Assembly: GCA_021804505.1 (NCBI GenBank)
Contig: JAJZHL010000015.1
Coordinates: 1-12,482, forward strand
DNA: 12,482 bases
Source of the DNA: Pseudomonadota bacterium
GTDB lineage: Bacteria; Pseudomonadota; Alphaproteobacteria; Rickettsiales; Rickettsiaceae
Reading direction: 5' to 3'
A program made the translations under genes and the position numbers. A model generated the notes under the pieces. That model was not told the origin of the DNA. It worked only from the letters and a program-made list of their open reading frames with translations, and did not search any database. Below are positions 7,422 to 12,482 of this stretch, one piece after another. The stretch's first letter is position 1. The number at the start of each line of letters is the position of its first letter.

Positions 7422-7725
7422 AATTTTCCTATTTTAGATAAATAATGAAATCTATCATTACTTTTGATTATATATTTTTTTACATTATGCAACTAGTAAA
7501 TTGAATACACTATCCGGTAATCTGTCAATAAATTAAATATAGAAAAAGGATACTTTTATAAGTTATAATATATTAAAACTGTAAGCAACTAATAATTCTT
7601 CTAGAATATAATAGAAGCGTATCACTATGATTTTGCACTTGATTTATTAAGTAATAACTAACATAATGCTCGGTTAATACGGTGATCCATAGTTGAAATA
7701 TCATTATCAGAGTCAATAGGTTATT
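7422..7725. promoter_or_regulatory. Divergent intergenic region between the MFS gene and tyrS
   Basis: About 300 very AT-rich bases between two outward-pointing genes. A perfect inverted repeat, TAATGA-6-TCATTA (7443-7460), lies 22 bases before the transporter start and is a possible operator. On the plus strand, two TATAAT boxes (7564-7569 and 7607-7612) could serve tyrS, but neither has a convincing -35. The second lies inside the inverted repeat CTTCTA-8-TAGAAG (7598-7617). AATAGG five bases before 7726 is the tyrS ribosome site. I see no gene or structured RNA here. Confidence 0.4.
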
Positions 7726-8961
7726 ATGAATTTTATTAAAGATTTTGAAGATAAAGGTTTGTTATATCAATGTACAGATATAGAGAAACTAAAAAGCTTA
7801 ATGCAGAATACTAAAATGGCTGCTTATATTGGTTTTGATTGTACTGCTACCTCCTTGCATGTAGGCAGTTTAATGCAAATCATGATTTTGCGCTTATTAC
7901 AGCAGCATGGTCACAAGCCGATTGTATTAATAGGCGGAGCTACTAGTAAAATTGGTGATCCAACAGGTAAGGATGAAGCGAGAAAAGCCTTGTCGGCTGA
8001 AGATATCCAAAAAAACGCCGAAGGAATCAAAAAATCATTATCAAAATTTATTAGGTTTGGTGATGGTGAAAATGATGCGATATTAGTAGATAATTCAGAC
8101 TGGCTTGATTCGTTAAATTACATTAGTTTTTTGCGTGACTTTGGTAGCTTTTTTTCTGTTAATCGTATGCTATCTATGGATTCGGTGAAACTCCGGTTAG
8201 AACGAGAGCAGCATATGAGTTTTTTAGAATTTAACTATATGCTATTGCAAGCTTATGATTTTTACCATTTATATAAAACTTATAATTGCTGTATCCAGAT
8301 AGGTGGTAGTGATCAATGGGGTAATATAGTGATGGGTGTAGACTTTACTAGGAAGCTTACAGGCGGAGAAGTGTTTGGTATAACTACTCCGCTTCTTACC
8401 ACTGCTTCTGGCGGTAAAATGGGTAAAACAGTAGGCGGAGCAGTGTGGTTAAATGAAGATATGCTAAGCCCGTATGAGTATTACCAGTATTGGCGAAATT
8501 GTGAAGATCAGGACGTTGTAAGGTTTGCTAAATTATTTAGTGAACTTACGCCTGCTGGTTTGGATAGTTTTATCGCTCTTGCTAAATCAGATATTAATAA
8601 TGCTAAAAAGCAGCTGGCCTATAATTTAACAGTACTTTGCCATGGCCAGGTAGCTGCAGAATCTGCGAGGAGCACTTCTGTTAAAGTTTTCGAGCAAGGA
8701 GGCCTTGATCATAACTTGCCAACTATTACAATAGAAGAGGGCAGGTTAAAAGCTGGTATTGCAGCGTACCAATTATTTTATGATGCAGGGCTTGTGCCTT
8801 CAAAATCTGAAGGGCGTAAACTGATTAGAGGGGCAGGGGCGAAAATAAATGACCAGACCATTCAAGATGAGCACATGTTAATTGATCTAACTTTTGTTTT
8901 AGAGAATAAAATCCTTAAGCTCTCGGCTGGCAAGAAGAAGCATGTGCTGATCAAGTATTAG
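7726..8961 (+). CDS. tyrS: Tyrosyl-tRNA synthetase
   Basis: A class I aminoacyl-tRNA synthetase that charges tRNA-Tyr in the cytoplasm. The 411 residues fit bacterial TyrRS. Visible landmarks are Y34-IGFD at the tyrosine pocket, the HIGH-equivalent HVGS at 45-48, [13 protein letters not shown] at 70-82, [10 protein letters not shown] in the Rossmann fold, and a KMSKS-equivalent KMGKT at 231-235. A C-terminal S4 RNA-binding domain begins around residue 345 ([19 protein letters not shown]). The start has AATAGG five bases upstream. It is monocistronic, converging on the His-rich protein gene across a repeat block. No frame disturbance is seen. Confidence 0.97.
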   Translation: MNFIKDFEDKGLLYQCTDIEKLKSLMQNTKMAAYIGFDCTATSLHVGSLMQIMILRLLQQHGHKPIVLIGGATSKIGDPTGKDEARKALSAEDIQKNAEGIKKSLSKFIRFGDGENDAILVDNSDWLDSLNYISFLRDFGSFFSVNRMLSMDSVKLRLEREQHMSFLEFNYMLLQAYDFYHLYKTYNCCIQIGGSDQWGNIVMGVDFTRKLTGGEVFGITTPLLTTASGGKMGKTVGGAVWLNEDMLSPYEYYQYWRNCEDQDVVRFAKLFSELTPAGLDSFIALAKSDINNAKKQLAYNLTVLCHGQVAAESARSTSVKVFEQGGLDHNLPTITIEEGRLKAGIAAYQLFYDAGLVPSKSEGRKLIRGAGAKINDQTIQDEHMLIDLTFVLENKILKLSAGKKKHVLIKY

Positions 8962-8984
8962 TCATCGTGAACGCGTCTCTTACT

Positions 8985-9249
8985 GTTGTTCTGGCTGACC
9001 ATGTCATTCTAGCTACGGCGGGGTTTTAGCCCTATTGTCATTCATGCGAAGGCAGGAATCCAGTCTAAAGAATATTATATTAGATCCTGAATTAAATTCA
9101 GGTTGACATTTACACCTCTAATTGTCTCGAACGCCCTAAGTCATTCCGAACCTGATTCGGGTTCTTACTAGATTACAGCCTACGCTGGAATGACAACAGG
9201 AATGGATCCTAGCCTTCTCTCGGATAACGATAAAAGCAGGGATCCATTC
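8985..9249. repeat. Second palindromic repeat block, between tyrS and the His-rich gene
   Basis: A patchwork of inverted repeats fills the convergent intergenic region. Unit 9003-9026 contains GTCATTCTAGCTACGGCGGG and recurs inverted at 3195-3220. Unit 9037-9063 contains GTCATTCATGCGAAGGC and ends GGAATCCAG, like 3120-3146. A 17-base palindrome, CCTGAATTAAATTCAGG, spans 9086-9102. Unit 9140-9194 begins GTCATTCC and ends GGAATGAC. Several of these fold into hairpins. They could double as terminators for the two converging genes. Confidence 0.7.
9200..9249. terminator. Long inverted repeat, possible bidirectional terminator
   Basis: GAATGGATCC (9200-9209) and GGATCCATTC (9240-9249) are perfect 10-bp arms around a 30-base loop. 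The stem lies 15 bases past the stop of the His-rich gene and beyond the tyrS end, where a bidirectional terminator would sit. There is no T-run, so the terminator role is inferred. Confidence 0.35.
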
Positions 9250-9263
9250 TATTTTAGAATTAG

Positions 9264-9713
9264 TTAGAAAGAAAATTCAGTTGGAATGTCAAGATCACCT
9301 AAGGCATCAACCTTTACTGGTAGGCTCCAACTATTATCCTCCATGGTAGCAGATGTTTTACTAGGAGTAATGCCTCCTTTACATTTGCTGCCATCACCTT
9401 TATTATGCTTGCATATATGCCCAGCCCCTTTCATCGTCTCGAAGTGTTTCTTTCTTTGTGCTGCAAAGTTTTCTCTATCTGCCAAAAACTTCTCTATTAC
9501 TTTTTTAGCTTCAGGATTAGTTGCTGCTACCACTTTTAATAACTCTTCTCTAAACTCAGCTCTATGCTTTTTAAACTCTTCCATTTTTTTTGCAGTTTCT
9601 GGGTTCTTCATAAACTCTTCCATCAGTTTTTTTCTACCATGTCCACCATGATGCCCATGGTGTTTTTTATGATCGTCATGGTGGTGATATTTACCATGAT
9701 GTCCTTTTCTCAT
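9264..9713 (-). CDS. Small protein with a His-rich N-terminus, function unknown
   Basis: I do not recognise this 149-residue protein. Eleven of its first 25 residues are His, mixed with Lys and Asp, a composition typical of divalent-metal binding or storage. Residues about 30-95 are a highly charged Lys/Glu-rich helical region (MEEFMKNPETAKKMEEFKKH). A small Cys/His cluster follows (His99, Cys101, His103, Cys111) and then a less charged tail ending TEFSF. There is no signal peptide or membrane segment. The start is firm: AAAGGG lies six bases upstream and a near-consensus promoter at 9748-9776. The frame is intact and the promoter strong, so it is likely expressed well. A metal-handling role is inference from composition only. 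Confidence 0.75.
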   Translation of the reverse strand: MRKGHHGKYHHHDDHKKHHGHHGGHGRKKLMEEFMKNPETAKKMEEFKKHRAEFREELLKVVAATNPEAKKVIEKFLADRENFAAQRKKHFETMKGAGHICKHNKGDGSKCKGGITPSKTSATMEDNSWSLPVKVDALGDLDIPTEFSF

Positions 9714-9747
9714 AATTTTCCCTTTTTATTGTTTTATTTATAAGTTC

Positions 9748-9776
9748 ATTATAATAAATATAATAATAAACGTCAA
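9748..9776 (-). promoter_or_regulatory. Near-consensus sigma70 promoter of the His-rich gene
   Basis: Minus strand: -35 TTGACG (9771-9776), a 17-base spacer, and -10 TATAAT (9748-9753). Predicted start is near 9741, giving a short leader of about 28 bases before the ATG at 9713. It is the best promoter match in the window. Confidence 0.75.
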
Positions 9777-9857
9777 GATATTTTTCGTTTAATACGGTTT
9801 ATTTTGTGTGAGATATATAAGTAGCTAATAAATAGGTGCATTTTACGTTTGTAATGA

Positions 9858-9955
9858 TGGTATAATTTAGAGGGTATAGGGGAAGCGCCATCCTGAAGCA
9901 AGAACGCTAGCGTGGATGGTAGATTTTAAAATATAAGGGCTTATATAATTTTAGG
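9858..9955 (+). ncRNA. Candidate small RNA, unrecognised family
   Basis: An extended -10 promoter (TGG TATAAT, 9858-9866) points into a gene-free stretch on the plus strand. Its transcript would start near 9873 and contain CCATCC (9888-9893) paired with GGATGG (9914-9919), with the perfect palindrome ACGCTAGCGT (9904-9913) in the loop. A weak AT-rich hairpin, ATATAA-GGGC-TTATAT (9931-9946), is followed by AATTTTA, as a terminator might be. The region is also less AT-rich than its surroundings. No known RNA family was recognised, and no convincing -35 is present. Confidence 0.3.
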
Positions 9956-9983
9956 TAATATAGTCATGAGTCAAGTTGTTACT

Positions 9984-10379
9984 TTAGTGGCCTCCACAGC
10001 AGCTACTACTGCCTTCTCCTCCTATTGGTACGTCTGTGGTATCACCTGTCTCTATCAGGTGTTTGCAAGTCATAAATAAGTCGTATGCTACGCCAAAAGT
10101 GACTAGAGCAACAGCAACATCCTTTTTTAGTGAGGCCAACTCTTTAATGTTAGGTATAAGGAAGTATCCAACACCTAGGCCAGTCATTCCAGTAATAATT
10201 TTAGCAATAAAATCCACTCGCGGTTCTTTTGCTCCATCTGAAGAGTGTTTTTCTAGCGGAGCAGGATGCTCATCCTTTTTGCTTACCCATTCATAAAAAC
10301 CCTTTATCGCCTTGTGCTCTAACGGAAGAACCTTGTTAATTAAAATGTTTATGGCTAGTAGTTTCGTCTGTACGGACAT
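9984..10379 (-). CDS. Small membrane protein with a Cys-Cys-Gly-Gly-His tail, function unknown
   Basis: I do not recognise this 131-residue protein. It has an N-terminal amphipathic segment (about residues 1-30), a charged linker with several His and Asp, then two probable membrane helices at about 57-76 (FIAKIITGMTGLGVGYFL) and 88-105 (VAVALVTFGVAYDLF). The hydrophilic tail ends GGEGSSSCCGGH, a possible metal or redox site. The start is well supported by AGGGAG eight bases upstream and a promoter at 10409-10437. It sits upstream of, and on the same strand as, the His-rich gene, but each has its own promoter. A shared metal-related role is speculation from the His and Cys content. Confidence 0.7.
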   Translation of the reverse strand: MSVQTKLLAINILINKVLPLEHKAIKGFYEWVSKKDEHPAPLEKHSSDGAKEPRVDFIAKIITGMTGLGVGYFLIPNIKELASLKKDVAVALVTFGVAYDLFMTCKHLIETGDTTDVPIGGEGSSSCCGGH

Positions 10380-10408
10380 AATTTATTCTCCCTCTAAGTG
10401 CTCTTACT

Positions 10409-10437
10409 GTTATAGTCAAGCTAAGATACTAAAGCAA
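10409..10437 (-). promoter_or_regulatory. Sigma70-type promoter of the 131-residue membrane protein gene
   Basis: Minus strand: -35 TTGCTT (10432-10437), a 17-base spacer, and -10 TATAAC (10409-10414). Transcription from about 10402 gives a leader of about 22 bases. Confidence 0.55.
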
Positions 10438-10571
10438 TTGGATTGTGTAGGAAATGTAAATTTGAGTTTTATTACGTCGTAGCTGGAAGAGTTTAAAAAT
10501 TTGTGATTCTATAGTTGATGACGTACGTTGTTGTAGAAAGTGATTTACCATACTATGCCCACTACAAAAAA

Positions 10572-10688
10572 TTAGAAGCGTTGGGCTGCCTCCCCAAATA
10601 GCGCATGATCTATGTCATCAGGAGCCGCGATAGGTGTTGTTGCCTTTGCTGTTACATGGAAATGATTTATTAATATAAATCGTCTCAT
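10572..10688 (-). CDS. Short ORF of 38 codons, likely 3' remnant of a larger gene
   Basis: The frame reads MRRFILINHFHVTAK, then ATTPIAAPDDIDHALFGE, and ends AAQRF. The second half has a protein-like composition, far from what random AT-rich DNA gives. The first codon lies inside the left flank of a palindromic repeat (10681-10719), and no Shine-Dalgarno is visible. The simplest reading is the surviving C-terminus of a gene whose upstream part was displaced or interrupted by the repeat. I cannot name the parent family. Confidence 0.35.
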   Translation of the reverse strand: MRRFILINHFHVTAKATTPIAAPDDIDHALFGEAAQRF

Positions 10689-10871
10689 TGCGAAGCAGCA
10701 TAGCTGCTGAAGCAGTCCAGGGGGCAAAAGCTCTATCTACCTTAGCCACTTCGTGGCTGGTGATGACGATACCTTTATAATAGTCATGCAACAACCCAGG
10801 CACGGATAAGTGCCCACGTGATCCGCTTCTTTTCTGGATGGTCGGGCAAATAAAATTTGCTCGCTATGACG
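10681..10871. repeat. Three palindromic elements with variable 6-3-6 cores
   Basis: Three short elements share CGTCAT-like edges but have unrelated core hairpins, each a 6-bp stem with a 3-base loop. Copy A (plus, 10681-10719) has CATTGCGA, then AGCAGC-ATA-GCTGCT (10694-10708), and ends TCCAG. Copy B (minus, about 10735-10768) has AGCCAC-TTC-GTGGCT at 10744-10758 with CGTCAT at its edge. Copy C (minus, 10834-10871) has GCAAAT-AAA-ATTTGC at 10846-10860, with CGTCATAGCGA on one side and ATCCAG on the other. They resemble the CGTCATTGCGAG-type interspersed repeats of Rickettsiales and other bacteria. Together with 10380-10571 and 10872-11042, where I see only the 38-codon ORF, this makes a 660-base stretch without an intact gene. 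Confidence 0.65.
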
Positions 10872-11042
10872 GGAAGATTTATGTCTGAGCTTTATATCTT
10901 AAAATAGAGCATGGGGCTTTATCTAGCGTTTATATGAGCAGTAGCTATTTAACTGTCCTAAAAACGCCAACTATTGATTATAACTTGAAAATGAGGGAAG
11001 TCATAAAGAATCAGGATAATTGCCAAGAAGTTATCGTTTCTC

Positions 11043-11522
11043 TTAATTATATTGGAATATATAGAAATTTAAGTATAAAGCGAATAATGACCATAGCAGA
11101 TAAGGAATAAGCAGCAGCCCAACCTTATTAATTTTATTATAGCAATTAATGGCAAGTAGTCCTACCAAGATAATAATAAGGCTTAAGCAAATTAATGCAG
11201 GGCCAATTAAGTGATAGCTGAAAAATAAAGGCGTCCAGCTCCAATTTAAGAGCAATTGAACAATATATAATGTTTTTATTAAACGTAATCCTGGGAAGGT
11301 ATTTGAATTCCAAATTATCCACCCACTTGTTGCAATCATCGCATATAAGATGCTCCATACTATACCAAACAGATAATTAGGGGGCGTCAAAGGAGAGCGA
11401 AGTAGTGTTGCATACCAAGTATCAACACTACTTTTGGTTATAGCTCCTATGCTGGAACCAATTAACATAAGGGAAGCAATCCAGATGATTAGTGATAAAT
11501 AGTTTTTACGTTCTAACTTCAT
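11043..11522 (-). CDS. tspO: TspO/MBR family protein (tryptophan-rich sensory protein)
   Basis: A 159-residue, five-helix membrane protein of the TspO/peripheral-type benzodiazepine receptor family. Family hallmarks are visible: W36-Y37 after helix 1, SPLTPPNYLFGIVWSILY (43-60), LNWSWTPLFF (92-101), and PYLLWSLFALYLN (140-152). TspO proteins bind porphyrins and cholesterol-like ligands, and take part in tetrapyrrole turnover and oxidative or salt stress in other alphaproteobacteria; its role here is not shown by the sequence. The length is normal and the frame intact. The Shine-Dalgarno before 11522 is poor (only GCCTAGAT), so translation may be weak or leaderless. It stands alone between repeat-rich DNA and a gene-free stretch. 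Confidence 0.93.
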   Translation of the reverse strand: MKLERKNYLSLIIWIASLMLIGSSIGAITKSSVDTWYATLLRSPLTPPNYLFGIVWSILYAMIATSGWIIWNSNTFPGLRLIKTLYIVQLLLNWSWTPLFFSYHLIGPALICLSLIIILVGLLAINCYNKINKVGLLLIPYLLWSLFALYLNFYIFQYN

Positions 11523-11884
11523 ATCTAGGCATATAGTTTGGTTGAGTGATTACCTGTTTAAAGATTAGGTGATTCTTACCCTTTTGTCTAGGGAGAAGTA
11601 ATAGTATATTCTTGGCCTATTGATCGATGAATATTTAATGGACTTGAACCTTGGCATCTAAACTTCTGCTTCGCAATAGGCTATTTGTGGAGGAGGGGGA
11701 TAATTCTAAAACTCTTATACCAAATTGAATTTAGTAGGTAAACTAAAGTCTAGAATATCCCTTATAATTTCCGTGCAGTCGACTCTTTTAGGGTAGTGGT
11801 TGTAATAGGTGGTTTTTGACAGTTTTCATACTAATTCGCTGTTCTTAGCAAAACTCCAATCACTTAATAGGTCATAATTATAGG
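11523..11884. other. Gene-free intergenic stretch
   Basis: About 360 bases between tspO and the truncated gene. I find no coding frame of note, no tRNA and no convincing promoter; stop codons are dense in all frames. It includes the upstream region of tspO. Confidence 0.5.
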
Positions 11885-12241
11885 CTATGTAAGCAACTGC
11901 TGCAATACTATAACGGCTACACCCGCGGCAATATAAGGGTGATCTGAAATCATCTTATATAGGCCTGAATTTTTATCATTATTAGGAGAAGTTTCTGGTG
12001 TGCTATTTACTTTAACTTTGTCCTTTTCTACTGGTCTATTGGGTAAGCTTGTAGTGTTAGCATTAGTTCTGTGTTTTTGAAGAGAAGAAGTATATTCTTC
12101 AATTCTCTGTGTTATTTCTTTCAGCTTTTCATGGTCACCCCTCTTCAGTTGGTCAATATCAGTAAAGAAGGAATAAAATTGTTTTACAACCTTAGGGTAT
12201 TTTTCTAGATGTGTTAAACAGAATAGTAAAATTAATGGAAT
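11885..12241 (-). pseudogene. 5'-truncated gene remnant with a C-terminal membrane segment
   Basis: An open frame of 118 codons has no ATG, GTG or TTG near its 5' end and is closed directly upstream by TAA (12242-12244). It reads LEKYPKVVKQFYSFFTDIDQ, then a charged helical stretch (KLKEITQRIEEYTSSLQKHR), a Pro/Asn/Thr/Lys-rich linker, and a tail with HPYIAAGVAVIVLQQLLT that would span a membrane. The layered composition is protein-like, so this looks like the C-terminal part of a tail-anchored or effector-like protein that lost its N-terminus beside the 16S gene. I do not recognise the family. An ATT start is formally possible but has no ribosome site. Confidence 0.5.
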
Positions 12242-12330
12242 TTAAAAAAGATATGCTTAAGATGTTAGAACAGAAAAGCTATTTTGAAAAGATAATCAGT
12301 TAAAGGTAGTGACAGCGAAAGTCGGACTTG

Positions 12331-12356
12331 AGTAAACATTACGAATAACATTTACT
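12331..12356 (-). other. UUCG-capped hairpin just downstream of 16S rRNA
   Basis: In the minus-strand transcript, AGUAAAUGUUA pairs with UAAUGUUUACU around a UUCG tetraloop: 11 pairs, two of them G-U. It begins 13 bases past the mature 16S end. It could be a processing stem or part of the terminator of the solitary 16S transcript. No clear U-run follows. Confidence 0.45.
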
Positions 12357-12369
12357 ATTTTAAGTCTTT

Positions 12370-12482
<113 letters not shown>

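Noticed and set aside
9286..9651. 121-codon plus-strand ORF opposite the His-rich gene
   Set aside because: The minus-strand gene has the promoter and ribosome site; this is its shadow.
10036..10296. 86-codon plus-strand ORF opposite the 131-residue protein gene
   Set aside because: Shadow of the minus-strand gene, which has a promoter and ribosome site.
10618..10803. 61-codon minus-strand ORF through the repeat cluster
   Set aside because: Nearly all of it is translation of the palindromic elements. It has no ribosome site, and a more protein-like frame (10572-10688) overlaps its end.
10934..11110. 58-codon plus-strand ORF (MSSSYLTVLKTPTIDYN...)
   Set aside because: The composition is somewhat protein-like, but there is no ribosome site, and its last 68 bases are antisense to tspO. 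Left out unless homologues are found.
11146..11358. 70-codon minus-strand ORF inside tspO in another frame
   Set aside because: It overlaps the well-supported tspO frame and has no family features.
11630..11680. tRNA T-arm-like GGTTCAAGTCC on the minus strand
   Set aside because: The flanks do not pair into a T-stem, and no acceptor, D or anticodon arms can be placed.
12211..12303. 30-codon plus-strand ORF (VLNRIVKLMEFKKDMLKM...)
   Set aside because: Charged and helical-looking, but short, with a GTG start, no ribosome site, and overlapping the minus-strand remnant.

Overview
The window is AT-rich and reads as a chromosomal segment of an obligately intracellular alphaproteobacterium of the Rickettsiales, most likely Rickettsiaceae. 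The evidence is a 16S rRNA 3' end with no tRNA or 23S gene in at least 800 bases downstream (unlinked rRNA genes are typical of the order), pyruvate phosphate dikinase, a ProP-like MHS/MFS carrier, a short SpoT-like hydrolase, and intergenic palindromic repeats of the type common in Rickettsia. A genus cannot be fixed from the sequence alone.

Layout. Positions 63-3049 are on the minus strand: ppdK, then a small hydrophobic protein gene with its own promoter. Positions 3050-3589 are intergenic, with a palindromic repeat block and a 28-codon ORF. Positions 3590-5268 (plus) hold two tandem LuxR-like regulator genes, followed by a stand-alone (p)ppGpp-hydrolase-type HD protein at 5456-6193. That gene converges on, and overlaps by 68 bp, an MHS/MFS transporter gene (6126-7421, minus). 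tyrS (7726-8961, plus) converges across a second repeat block on a His-rich small protein gene (9264-9713, minus). Next are a candidate small RNA, a 131-residue two-helix membrane protein (9984-10379, minus), a degenerate repeat-filled stretch (10380-11042), tspO (11043-11522, minus), a 5'-truncated gene remnant (11885-12241, minus) and the 16S rRNA 3' end (12370 to the window edge, minus).

Most notable observation. Both LuxR-like genes are split at a poly-T tract in the same part of the conserved N-terminal domain, and each needs exactly one extra T (equivalent to a -1 ribosomal slip) to give a full protein. Both restored proteins would be 276 residues. In the first gene the in-frame heptamer is T TTT TTA, and in the second it is T TTT TTT; both are classical slippery sequences. 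Other 7-8 base homopolymers inside genes of this window are in frame. The pair could be expressed by transcriptional slippage, by programmed frameshifting or through phase variation; parallel decay or homopolymer sequencing error are the alternatives. The alarmone hydrolase beside it suggests, as inference only, a stress or density-sensing locus.

Metabolic context. PPDK links PEP and pyruvate, TyrRS charges tRNA-Tyr, the MHS carrier probably takes up a host metabolite or osmolyte, and TspO is a membrane protein of tetrapyrrole or stress physiology. The 63-, 131- and 149-residue proteins have good start signals but no function that I recognise.
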